DNA from: Paeniglutamicibacter psychrophenolicus
GTDB taxonomy: Bacteria; Actinomycetota; Actinomycetes; Actinomycetales; Micrococcaceae
DNA: 64,000 nt
Direction: 5' to 3'
NCBI RefSeq assembly: GCF_017876575.1
Contig: NZ_JAGIOE010000001.1
Location: 2,604,001-2,668,000 of the forward strand
Program-made: the position numbers and the translations under genes
Shown here: piece after piece, positions 44,745 through 52,887 of the stretch
Numbering within the stretch: position 1 is the first letter of the stretch
Layout of the letters: each line of letters starts with the position of its first letter
The notes under the pieces: model-generated
What the model was told of the DNA's origin: nothing
The model's input: only the letters and a program-made list of their open reading frames with translations
The model's database searches: none

Positions 44745-47700
44745 ATGGACGTGTTGGTCAAAGCTCACGTCGAAGTAAATCTAGAAATTAGGCTTGAATT
44801 GGAAAAGTACTTTGTCAAGGCCATCCTGGCGGTAGGCCGGCGTCTTGAGCACCACGGCAAATGGAACGCAGCGATCCGGCTGTACCTTGGTGTTCTGCGT
44901 CGGGCTTGGACCAAGAGTCCTGCAATCAGGTATCGGCTTGGGTACTGTCAATTCAAGGTTGGACAGCTCGATGTTGCTGAAAAAAACATTCGCCGTGCCA
45001 TTAACCGCCGACCGCTTAAGACACTCTGGAAGTACCAACTCGCCCACGTTCTGCGGCGCAAGAGACAATTTGACGAGTCCCTCGAACTTTTTGAATTTTG
45101 TGTAACTGAGGAACCAGGGCGCCTGCAGTGGCGAATCCAATGGGCCATTTGTGCAGTTACTGCCAAGCAGCATGCCATGGCCGTTAAAGTGTTTGAGGAC
45201 GCAGCCCACGATTTCCCTGGAGAAACGTCGGTACTGGATACATTTGCTGCGCAGCTGCGAAGAATGGGCCAGCGATGGCGAGAGCTGGAAGTGCTCACCG
45301 AGGCACTGCCCCATTTCGAAACACAGGCTTCTTGGCACATCCGCTTGGCCGAAACCTGCGCCTTCATGTCTCGTTTTGACGATGCGGTAAGACACTACGA
45401 AATCGCAAATCAACTGGAACCGGGGAAGTCCAGTCCCTGGTACGAGCAGGGCTTTGCCTTGAGCCAGCTTGAGCTTTCGGATGGAGCAACAGAAGCATAC
45501 GCAAACGCGGTGCGATTCTCCGACAAGGAGGATGCCCAAATCTTCGGTGTTGGAGTCCTTCATCAGGAACGTTCCCGTTGGGCGCTGGCCGCAAGTGCAT
45601 ATGAGAGCCAAGTGGTAGATCCTGATGTGGCCGGTCTGCTGCACATGCGTTTGGGCGAATGTTATGCACGGCTGTATCAGTGGGACAAGGCCATAACCTC
45701 GCTTCGCCGTTCCGTGGAAACAGACCCTGGACTTGTGAAGGCACGAGTCATGCTTGCGAAGGCACTGATGCGAGCAGGCGAGGCTGACAATGCTTCCCAG
45801 GTACTAGCAGCCACGGGAAATGAAGATGGCTCTGGTGCCGTTGATTTTCAGTTCCTTCGGGCATTCGCCTTGCGAGATGCCCATGATCTTGACGGTGCTG
45901 CCGACACTTTCGAGAACGTGGCCACGCTCCTCGGCTACTTTGAAGCGGACGATGACCCAACTGTGGCAAATAGCCCAGGAGAAAGACTTCTGGAAGAAGG
46001 CCGCGAAGCCGAATCGCGTGGATCATGGCTCGAAGCTGCAGAAGCCTACTCGGCCGCCAATGACCGGAACGACAGCCTGTCCCCAGGTTGGTTTGCCCTT
46101 GAAGGGCGCGCGTGGCAGCGTGTGGGTGATGCCCAGAAGGCCAACGACGCATTCACCGAAATGACCACATCCGGTCGTGTTTCATTCGTGGCACCCGGAC
46201 CGCATTTAAAGACGGCCAACAGGCGTCGGGCTGCGCTCTTTGTCGAGTACTCAACTCGGCTCCCACTGGCTGACGATGTTGTGCTCTTCGAATCGAGCCA
46301 CGGCAAGTCCATCCATTGCCACCCATACGCGATATTCTCCCAAATGCAGGAAGACCCGCGTTTCAAGGGCAAGAAGTATGTCTGGGTCTTCAACCAGCCA
46401 GACGAGATCCCCCCATATATGGTGGGCAAGCATAACGTCATTTTTGTCCGGCAGCATTCCAGCCTCTATGTCAAGTACTTGGCCACGGCAGGATATCTGA
46501 TCAACAACGCTACGTTCCCCATCTACTATGTGCGACGTGATGGACAGAAGTATCTCAATACGTGGCACGGTACGCCCCTGAAGCTCATGGGCAAGCTCGT
46601 TCGCGAAGGAGTTGCTGAGCATCGCAATGTTTCCAGGAACTTCCTCCAAAGCACACACATGATTGTGCCCAACGAGCACACCAAGGACTCGTTGGTGCGT
46701 GACCACGATCTTTCCGGGATCATGCCAGCCAAGGTCGCGAAGGTCGGCAGCCCCCGGGTTGACCAGATGGTCAACGCCACGGAGGAACAGAGAGCCGAGC
46801 TGCGTGAGAAGCTGGGTATCCCGGCTGACAGCCGCAAGCCAGTGGTCCTTTTTGCACCGACTTGGCGCGGTCAACTCAAGGACCAGGAATTTGATTCCGA
46901 GTCACTGGTGAACGACATGAAGGTACTGGGCAACCTGGACGTTCATCTCTTGTTCCGCGCCCACCGCTTCGCCGAAGCCGCAATCGGTGACGTCGAGCTG
47001 GACGCCACCGTGGTGCCCGCAGAGGTCGACACGAATGAGCTGCTGGCCGTCGTTGACGTCTTGCTTACCGATTACTCGAGTGTCTTCTATGACTTCCTGC
47101 CAACCGGTCGTCCCATCGTTTTCTACACCCCCGATCTGGCCGAGTACCAGGATTCCCGTGGTCTGTACTTCGAACCAGACACCTGGCCCGGCCCTGTACT
47201 GGCTGACATTCATGACGTTGCCCAGGCGATTCAGCGCCAGTCGAACCGGGAAACCAGCCTCAATGACGTCGTTTACGCGGAAAACGTCGAAAAGTTCGCA
47301 TCAATGGAAGATGGCCACGCCACCCAGCGTGCCCTGGACTTCTTCTTCGATGACGATGACACCCATGTGTTTGCCCCCGATCCGGATGAGAGAACTTCGC
47401 TGCTGTTCTTCCAGGGCCCGTTCAAGCCCAACGGTATTGCCACCGCCTTCACGAATCTGGTTTCAGCGCTCGACCCTGAGAAATATCGTGTAATCGTTGT
47501 AGGCGACGCGGATGCAATCCATCGAGACGAAGACGCGGTGGCAATTCTGCGAAGTCTCCCTTCACACGTTCAACTGATCCCTCGTGCGGGCTACACGCTG
47601 ATGACAGCGGAAGAACGCTGGGTTTCCGAGCGCTACCACTCCAACAACGGTTTCGACTCGGCCGGTGCTGAAGAGGTCTACTCGGAAACCATGCGGCGTG

Positions 47701-48599
47701 AGTTCCTTAGGTGCTTTGGCGGGGCAAAATTCGATGTCGTCATCGACTATGAGGGCTACTCCCGCTTCTGGGCTGCACTGTTGGGGGGAGCGCAAGAAAG
47801 CGCCGGCAAGACCTGCATCTACCTGCATAACGACATGGTTGGTGAATGGCTGCTGCGATTCGGTCGGCTACCCGCCTTGTTTGCCCTGTATCCAAAATAT
47901 GATGCTCTGGTGTCCGTCACGCAAAGCGTCGGGCAGCAGAACAAGGACCGGCTTAGCCAGCGATTTGGTCTCGATGACGACGCTTTCGTCGTCAGCGACA
48001 ACTTAATCGATCTGACGAAGCCGGTGGCGTGGTCCACGCTCGAGGAGCCAGCCGTTGAATTTGCTGGCGACGACCTAACCATCTTTGCCAACATGGCTCG
48101 TCTGTCTCCCGAGAAGGGCCAATTGAAGCTCCTGGAGGCCTTTGATGAAGTTCACCGACTTCACCCGAAGACTCGCCTACTGCTCATTGGTGATGGCCCG
48201 TTGCGCTCGTCCCTTGAACGGGAAATCATCCGACGCGAACTGTCGGCTGCCGTCAAGATAACCGGCTTGCTCGGCAATCCCTTCCCGACATTGAAGACCG
48301 CTGACTGCTTTGTCTTTTCTTCAGAATATGAAGGTCAGGGACTTGCCATGGTGGAAGCCATGATGCTCGGATTACCTGCGATCTCGACCGATGTCGTTGG
48401 TTCTCGCAGCGTGTTGGAGGGAGGATTCGGCCTCTTGGTCGAGAACTCCGCCGCGGGTCTGTCTGAAGGAATGACCGCATATTTGTCTGGATGGACCCCC
48501 AAACGCGACTTTGATCCAGAGATCTACCAAAAGGCTGCACTCGAACAATTCGAGGAATTGGTCGCGAATACGCCGTCCATTCAACAACGGGTTGGCTGA
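44745..48599 (+). CDS. TPR + CDP-glycerol glycerophosphotransferase + GT4 fusion
   Basis: A 1284-residue, apparently tripartite protein. Residues about 20-470 are helical TPR-like repeats (for example IRYRLGYCQFKVGQLDVAEK, HMRLGECYARLYQWDKAITS). Residues about 505-880 match CDP-glycerol:poly(glycerophosphate) glycerophosphotransferases such as TagF and TagB: YLNTWHGTPLKLMGK (His608), VGSPRVDQM, VVLFAPTWRG, HLLFRAHRF (His740), LLTDYSSVFYDFL and PIVFYTPDL. Residues about 890-1284 form a GT4 domain with ANMARLSPEKGQLKLLEAF and SSEYEGQGLAMVEAMMLGLP. It may extend and glycosylate a glycerol-phosphate polymer in one polypeptide. ATG 44745 lies 60 bp after tagD without a strong ribosome site. A long hairpin follows the stop. 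Confidence 0.87.
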   Translation: MDVLVKAHVEVNLEIRLELEKYFVKAILAVGRRLEHHGKWNAAIRLYLGVLRRAWTKSPAIRYRLGYCQFKVGQLDVAEKNIRRAINRRPLKTLWKYQLAHVLRRKRQFDESLELFEFCVTEEPGRLQWRIQWAICAVTAKQHAMAVKVFEDAAHDFPGETSVLDTFAAQLRRMGQRWRELEVLTEALPHFETQASWHIRLAETCAFMSRFDDAVRHYEIANQLEPGKSSPWYEQGFALSQLELSDGATEAYANAVRFSDKEDAQIFGVGVLHQERSRWALAASAYESQVVDPDVAGLLHMRLGECYARLYQWDKAITSLRRSVETDPGLVKARVMLAKALMRAGEADNASQVLAATGNEDGSGAVDFQFLRAFALRDAHDLDGAADTFENVATLLGYFEADDDPTVANSPGERLLEEGREAESRGSWLEAAEAYSAANDRNDSLSPGWFALEGRAWQRVGDAQKANDAFTEMTTSGRVSFVAPGPHLKTANRRRAALFVEYSTRLPLADDVVLFESSHGKSIHCHPYAIFSQMQEDPRFKGKKYVWVFNQPDEIPPYMVGKHNVIFVRQHSSLYVKYLATAGYLINNATFPIYYVRRDGQKYLNTWHGTPLKLMGKLVREGVAEHRNVSRNFLQSTHMIVPNEHTKDSLVRDHDLSGIMPAKVAKVGSPRVDQMVNATEEQRAELREKLGIPADSRKPVVLFAPTWRGQLKDQEFDSESLVNDMKVLGNLDVHLLFRAHRFAEAAIGDVELDATVVPAEVDTNELLAVVDVLLTDYSSVFYDFLPTGRPIVFYTPDLAEYQDSRGLYFEPDTWPGPVLADIHDVAQAIQRQSNRETSLNDVVYAENVEKFASMEDGHATQRALDFFFDDDDTHVFAPDPDERTSLLFFQGPFKPNGIATAFTNLVSALDPEKYRVIVVGDADAIHRDEDAVAILRSLPSHVQLIPRAGYTLMTAEERWVSERYHSNNGFDSAGAEEVYSETMRREFLRCFGGAKFDVVIDYEGYSRFWAALLGGAQESAGKTCIYLHNDMVGEWLLRFGRLPALFALYPKYDALVSVTQSVGQQNKDRLSQRFGLDDDAFVVSDNLIDLTKPVAWSTLEEPAVEFAGDDLTIFANMARLSPEKGQLKLLEAFDEVHRLHPKTRLLLIGDGPLRSSLEREIIRRELSAAVKITGLLGNPFPTLKTADCFVFSSEYEGQGLAMVEAMMLGLPAISTDVVGSRSVLEGGFGLLVENSAAGLSEGMTAYLSGWTPKRDFDPEIYQKAALEQFEELVANTPSIQQRVG

Positions 48600-48629
48600 G
48601 ACGGCGGAGTATAGGCTTCCAGAATGACA

Positions 48630-48675
48630 AGAGGGCTGGTGGTCGGCGCATAAATGCTCCGACCACCAGCCCTCT
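48630..48675. terminator. Bidirectional terminator between convergent polymer genes
   Basis: A perfect 17-bp stem (AGAGGGCTGGTGGTCGG and complement) with a 12-nt loop, between the fusion gene and the convergent CDP-glycerol transferase-like gene. The rest of the 137-bp gap shows nothing else. Confidence 0.85.
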
Positions 48676-48736
48676 GTCTGTATCGACGCTATCGAACTGA
48701 AGAAGATCTTAAGTTGTTTGAACCCACCTTGGGCAA

Positions 48737-49966
48737 CTACGCGTCCACTCGGTCGGTGTCGAGCGACGGCTGCTTTCCCATGACTGACAAAGACTCCGTG
48801 ATGAACCGCTGCATGCTGGCGCCGGACGCAGTCTCACCGAAGTAGTGCTCGACAAGTTCAATGAAATCGTGGTCTTCACGGGCTACGAGTTCGGTGATCA
48901 AGGCAACAGCGTTGCTTGCTTCCTGGCTGGACAAGGCCGGAAGCTTGAGCAGGGCCGGCGAATCGGAAACTGCCGCATTCTCATTCTTCGGCGTTGTGAC
49001 GATGATTGGCTTTCCAGTGGCCAGCCAGTCGTAGGCGACTGCGGATATGTCGGTGACACAGATATCGGCGCATGCCCATTGCCATCCCCAGGAGTCGGAC
49101 TCGTCGTAGACATAGCTGGGAGCGCCAGTTTTCCGGTTTAGGATGAAGGAGACACGAATGCTTTCGAGTCCGGCTTTGTAGGCATGGCTGTTTATGCCGC
49201 TGCGTGGGTGTGGGCGGAAGATGACGTTGTACTTGCCGCTCTCGACGAGTGCCTTGATCATGGATGTTCCGTGGCTAGTCACCGAGCCGTAGCTCATCGA
49301 GGGGCGATCGCCTTCCCATGTGGGAGCGTAGAGGACAGTCTTGTAATCGGCATTCAACACGACGGGCGCCGGGTACTCCACATCGATTTGGGGTCGTCCA
49401 ATTAGCCTTGTACGTTCAATCGCGTCATAACGTAGCAGATTCTTGGCCAATCGGTCGCGAGCCGCTTGGCCCGCGGAAAATACGTAGTCGTAGGCCTTGA
49501 GCTGATTTGACCACATATAGGCCTTTTCGCTCTCACCATGGCTGATGAAGACGTGGGCGGGGTCATTAAATCGCATCATTTGGAAATTGCGGATGTTCTG
49601 ATTGACGTAGAACACCGCACGGATGTCCTGCGTTTCGAGCATCTCTTCGATGTCAGCGATCGTGGGAGCGTAGTAGATAGGCAAGGGCGACTCGCCAAGT
49701 AGCGCAATTGCGGTTTCTGGATTGCGAACAAGAATGACAACGGGTGCGAATTCCGACAATCGCCGCAGGGGTTCATACCATTGGCGGATCTGATACGCGT
49801 TGACCATGGGGTCGGCAAAATAGAGTGCCGCTTGATACCGGTCTGTCCCTGCAGGGAGATGGGTGAACACCTGCGGAGATGCCTTGATTGCGCTTATAGA
49901 CTTGCGTTTGTTGATGCGGTGCACAACGTTGCTCGTCAACGTGTTGGCTACCTTAAGGGGATTCAT
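48737..49966 (-). CDS. CDP-glycerol glycerophosphotransferase-like protein, paralogue A
   Basis: A 409-residue GT-B-like protein related to the TagB/TagF catalytic domain. The core includes AVFYVNQNIRNFQMMRF, FISHGESEKAYMWSNQLKAYDYVFSAG, LIGRPQIDVEYP, VLYAPTWEGDRPSMSYGS, VIFRPHPRSGINSHAY and ICVTDISAVAYDWLATGKPIIV. The His of SHGE and the His of RPHPR correspond in position to the two catalytic histidines of TagF. ATG 49966 is chosen because GAAAGGA lies just upstream; 24 extra residues before it are unlikely. It is clearly paralogous to the next minus-strand gene. No membrane helix or DXD is seen. Substrate (glycerol- or another polyol-phosphate) is unknown. Confidence 0.83.
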   Translation of the reverse strand: MNPLKVANTLTSNVVHRINKRKSISAIKASPQVFTHLPAGTDRYQAALYFADPMVNAYQIRQWYEPLRRLSEFAPVVILVRNPETAIALLGESPLPIYYAPTIADIEEMLETQDIRAVFYVNQNIRNFQMMRFNDPAHVFISHGESEKAYMWSNQLKAYDYVFSAGQAARDRLAKNLLRYDAIERTRLIGRPQIDVEYPAPVVLNADYKTVLYAPTWEGDRPSMSYGSVTSHGTSMIKALVESGKYNVIFRPHPRSGINSHAYKAGLESIRVSFILNRKTGAPSYVYDESDSWGWQWACADICVTDISAVAYDWLATGKPIIVTTPKNENAAVSDSPALLKLPALSSQEASNAVALITELVAREDHDFIELVEHYFGETASGASMQRFITESLSVMGKQPSLDTDRVDA

Positions 49967-50073
49967 CCGTTTTCCTTTCGGCCATGTTGCCCTTTGGCCA
50001 CAGACAAGTCTATTGGCAACGGCAAAAAACTCTGGCACGCCATCAATTGGTGGGCCATAGGGGTCATAGATTT

Positions 50074-51246
50074 CTAGATCAGGGCGTCAATGGTTGTCCT
50101 GAGCCGAGCGACTCCAGCGCCAACCTCCAGCTCGCCAAAGTGATGGTGAACAAACTCCTCGATACCGGCCATGGGGCCCTCATCCAGGGCATCAATGAGT
50201 TTGTGTCCGATGGGGATGGTGTCGTCTATGTCGAGGTGGCGGGCGACTTCCCACAGCGGGCTGTTGTTCATGGCCGTGTGCATAGCACTAGGTAGGCTGA
50301 CGAAATATGGACGCTTTAGGACACTGAAGTCAATGGCCATCGCCGAGACATCGAAGATGGCAACATCTGCGGAAGCCATCGCTGGATTGCAATCGAGGCC
50401 TCTGTCGATAAGGTGGCCAGCGGAAGGATTGGCTTTGCGTGCTGCTTCAATGAGATTCCGGATGTTTCGGTCGGCCTTACGCGTGGATGCGCTGCGCATG
50501 CCAGTCCTTGGATGTGGCCGATAGATCAGGCGTAGAGACTCGTCCTCCAGTATCTCGGCTGTCCATGCTTCGCCGCGGCCCGCTACAGAGCTGTAGGCCA
50601 TCGCGGGGCGATCGCCCTCCCACGTTGGCGCGTAGAGCACTGTCCTACGCCCCGGGATGCCCCGGAACGGACTTGCTGCCAGCAACTGGTCGAGCTGCGG
50701 GCGGCCGATGAGCTTCAGATGCGATTCGTGGAAGAGCGGCAGCGAAGTCATGATGCGATCGGCAGAAGCCTGCCCGGCGACGAAGCAGTAGTCATAGGCT
50801 TTGAGCTGGTTGGAAGTCATAGAAGCTTTCTCGCTTTCCCCATGACTTAGGTGGATATGCCTTACATTCGGAATTCGAAGCACCGAAAAGTTGGAGAGGT
50901 TGTTGTTGACGTAAAACATGGCCTGAAGGCCCCACTCAACGGCTAGAGGCTCAATCGCATCGGCACTGCCAGCTAACCTAATAGGCAGCTGACTAATCTT
51001 GGCCAACTCCAGTGCAGCCACCGAGTCTTTCATCAGGATGATGGTTGGCAGTTCGTTCGCCAACTGCTCAAAAACAGGCAACCACTGCCGAATCTGGTAA
51101 AGGTCGCCGGCCGAACCTCCAAAATATATTGCCAACATTGGCTTTTCGATGGACCACTTGGCACCAAGGACCTGTCGCGCCTTCTTTGCAGCCAGAATGT
51201 GAGCAAGTCGGTCGGTCATGGGCGATAGTCTTTGAATCAGTGGCAT
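50074..51246 (-). CDS. CDP-glycerol glycerophosphotransferase-like protein, paralogue B
   Basis: A 390-residue paralogue of the preceding gene, with the same motif order: AMFYVNNNLSNFSVLRI, LSHGESEKASMTSNQLKAYDYCF, KLIGRPQLDQLL, VLYAPTWEGDRPAMAYSS, LIYRPHPRTGMRS, and DVAIFDVSAMAIDFSVLKRPYFV. ATG 51246 is chosen because the rest of the open frame runs back over the divergent yceD promoter and coding region and encodes no conserved sequence; ATG 51219 is the alternative. B is promoter-proximal and A follows 107 bp later, so they are probably cotranscribed. Both point away from yceD and towards the fusion gene. Confidence 0.83.
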   Translation of the reverse strand: MPLIQRLSPMTDRLAHILAAKKARQVLGAKWSIEKPMLAIYFGGSAGDLYQIRQWLPVFEQLANELPTIILMKDSVAALELAKISQLPIRLAGSADAIEPLAVEWGLQAMFYVNNNLSNFSVLRIPNVRHIHLSHGESEKASMTSNQLKAYDYCFVAGQASADRIMTSLPLFHESHLKLIGRPQLDQLLAASPFRGIPGRRTVLYAPTWEGDRPAMAYSSVAGRGEAWTAEILEDESLRLIYRPHPRTGMRSASTRKADRNIRNLIEAARKANPSAGHLIDRGLDCNPAMASADVAIFDVSAMAIDFSVLKRPYFVSLPSAMHTAMNNSPLWEVARHLDIDDTIPIGHKLIDALDEGPMAGIEEFVHHHFGELEVGAGVARLRTTIDALI

Positions 51247-51284
51247 GGGTTCAAGCCTACCGACTCGTCTGGCATGGTTCCCGT

Positions 51285-51314
51285 TTGGGTTCTTATCTTG
51301 GATCAGGCTAAGAT
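51285..51314 (+). promoter_or_regulatory. Candidate promoter of yceD-rpmF-rnc
   Basis: TTGGGT (51285-51290), 18-bp spacer, TAAGAT (51309-51314). It lies in the divergent interval after paralogue B and places the expected start of transcription near 51321, about 25 bp before the apparent yceD translation start. Confidence 0.5.
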
Positions 51315-51346
51315 GTAATGTCGGTCTATGTTCTACAGGAGTCATC

Positions 51347-51967
51347 ATTAGCGAAAAGCGTTCAGATCGTTCGTCGTCACACGGCATCGATCGCAGTTCG
51401 CCCTTGGTTTTTCTAACCACGGATCTCGGGCGCAGCCCGGGAAACATGACGACCCTTGATGAGGTGGTCGCCGCACCGGCTGAAATCGGTGTTGCACTCA
51501 TCGGAGTCCGTGAAGGGTCAGAAATTGACCTCGATCTGCGATTCGAAGCCGTGCACGAGGGCATTCTGGTTTCCGGAATCGCCACCGTCGAAATCGACGG
51601 TGAATGCGGCCGGTGCTTGGAAGCCATCGCGTATGACTTCGATGCCGACATTCAAGAACTCTTCTACTACGAGGGCTTACACGAGTTCACCGAAGAAGAA
51701 GAGCTTGACCAGTATCAGGTTGTAGACGATCGTATCGATCTCGAACCTGTGCTCCGGAATGCAGTGGTGACCGCGCTGCCGTTCCAACCGGTATGCCGGG
51801 AAGACTGTGCAGGGCTTTGCTCCGAATGTGGAAAAAGCCTGAATGAGGATCCTGAGCATCACCATGAGGTCTTGGATCCTCGTTGGGCAGCGCTTGCCGG
51901 GCTGACCGACATCGTCGCAGAGGACGCGACACAGAGTACACATTCAGTCGAGAGAGAAGAGAAGTAG
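51347..51967 (+). CDS. YceD/DUF177 family protein
   Basis: A protein of about 206 residues encoded just before rpmF, a nearly universal bacterial arrangement. The conserved start region [17 protein letters not shown], the centre [23 protein letters not shown] and the C-terminal [23 protein letters not shown], a likely metal-binding cysteine cluster, all match DUF177. It is thought to be linked to 23S rRNA or L32 maturation. No ATG, GTG or TTG lies where the family and the AGGAG at 51337-51341 predict the start; an ATT at 51347 is 5 nt after that site, and TTG 51404 or ATG 51446 would cut into conserved sequence. The start is therefore tentative. Confidence 0.85.
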   Translation: MSEKRSDRSSSHGIDRSSPLVFLTTDLGRSPGNMTTLDEVVAAPAEIGVALIGVREGSEIDLDLRFEAVHEGILVSGIATVEIDGECGRCLEAIAYDFDADIQELFYYEGLHEFTEEEELDQYQVVDDRIDLEPVLRNAVVTALPFQPVCREDCAGLCSECGKSLNEDPEHHHEVLDPRWAALAGLTDIVAEDATQSTHSVEREEK

Positions 51968-51969
51968 CC

Positions 51970-52173
51970 GTGGCTGTCCCGAAGAGGAAGATGTCCCGCT
52001 CAAACACTCGCGCCCGTCGCGCCCAGTGGAAGGCAACCGCGCCTACCCTGGTGAAGACCATGGAAAATGGCCGCGTCACCTACAGCCTGCCGCACCAGGC
52101 AAAGGTTGTCACGGATTCCGCAGGCACCGAGCTGTTCCTTGAATACAAGGGTCGCAAGGTCGCAGACGCGTAA
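51970..52173 (+). CDS. rpmF: Ribosomal protein bL32
   Basis: A small subunit of the large ribosomal particle, 67 residues. The N-terminus (V/M)[20 protein letters not shown] is the standard actinobacterial L32 start, with GTG at 51970, 2 bp after yceD. It contains no cysteine, so it is the zinc-independent (C-minus) form. The extended N-terminal basic tail binds rRNA. rnc follows after 9 bp, in the same operon. Confidence 0.95.
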   Translation: MAVPKRKMSRSNTRARRAQWKATAPTLVKTMENGRVTYSLPHQAKVVTDSAGTELFLEYKGRKVADA

Positions 52174-52182
52174 GTCTGTCTG

Positions 52183-52884
52183 ATGCCTTCAACAGAAGAG
52201 CTTTTGAAGCGTCTCGGGGTCAATATTGACCCCGAGACGCTTCGTCTTGCCCTCACACACCGTTCTTACGCCTACGAGCATGGTGGCATTCCCACCAACG
52301 AACGCCTCGAGTTCCTGGGGGATTCGGTCCTCGGCTATGCCGTCACCGACCACCTCTACAAGAACTACCCGGATCTGCCCGAAGGCGATCTGGCCAAGCG
52401 TCGCTCCGCAGTGGTCAGCACCCGTGCCTTGGCTGGCATAGCCCGTTCCCTGGGCGTGGGGGAGTTCATCCTCCTGGGCCAAGGCGAGATTCTGACCAAT
52501 GGCAAGGACAAGTCATCAATACTTGCCGACACCATGGAATCCCTCATCGGTGCAACGTTTCTGAACCACGGCATTGAAGTTGCCCGGCAAATGGTCATGC
52601 GACTGATCCTGCCGCTGCTGCACGACGTGGATGTCCTGGGCGCCGGCACCGACTGGAAGACGGCCATCCAAGAGATCGCCGCGGCCAAAAAGCTTGGCAA
52701 CATCGAGTACCGGGTCACGGGTTCCGGCCCTGACCACCAACGCACCTACCAAGCCGTGCTGCACATCGGCGGCACCGCCTACGGCGCGGGTACCGGACCT
52801 TCAAAGAAGGAAGCCGAACAGGAATCCGCTGCGGTGTCCTGGAAGATGGTTCGCCCACACGATGAATCCACCGAGGCAAAATAA
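52183..52884 (+). CDS. rnc: Ribonuclease III
   Basis: A double-strand-specific endoribonuclease of 233 residues that processes rRNA precursors and some mRNAs. The catalytic signature NERLEFLGDSVLGYAVTDH carries the conserved Glu/Asp. ADTMESLIGATFLNHG holds the second metal site, and the C-terminal double-strand RNA-binding domain begins at DWKTAIQEIAAAKKLGNIEY and ends with GTGPSKKEAEQESAAVSW. ATG 52183 is 9 bp after rpmF. Codons 9-20 (LKRLGVNIDPETLR) lie in a perfect 38-bp palindrome, which is unusual for a coding region and probably regulatory. mutM follows after 3 bp. Confidence 0.95.
   Translation: MPSTEELLKRLGVNIDPETLRLALTHRSYAYEHGGIPTNERLEFLGDSVLGYAVTDHLYKNYPDLPEGDLAKRRSAVVSTRALAGIARSLGVGEFILLGQGEILTNGKDKSSILADTMESLIGATFLNHGIEVARQMVMRLILPLLHDVDVLGAGTDWKTAIQEIAAAKKLGNIEYRVTGSGPDHQRTYQAVLHIGGTAYGAGTGPSKKEAEQESAAVSWKMVRPHDESTEAK
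52206..52243. repeat. Perfect 38-bp palindrome inside the rnc coding region
   Basis: Half-site GAAGCGTCTCGGGGTCAAT (52206-52224) is exactly repeated as its complement at 52225-52243. In mRNA it can form a stem of up to 17 bp with a 4-nt loop, starting 23 nt after the rnc ATG. It is a good candidate for RNase III cleavage of its own message, and hence autoregulation. Confidence 0.9.
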
Positions 52885-52887
52885 GCA

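Noticed and set aside
51247-51651. N-terminal extension of CDP-glycerol transferase-like paralogue B
   Set aside because: It would run antisense through the yceD promoter and start, encodes no conserved sequence, and paralogue A has no equivalent.
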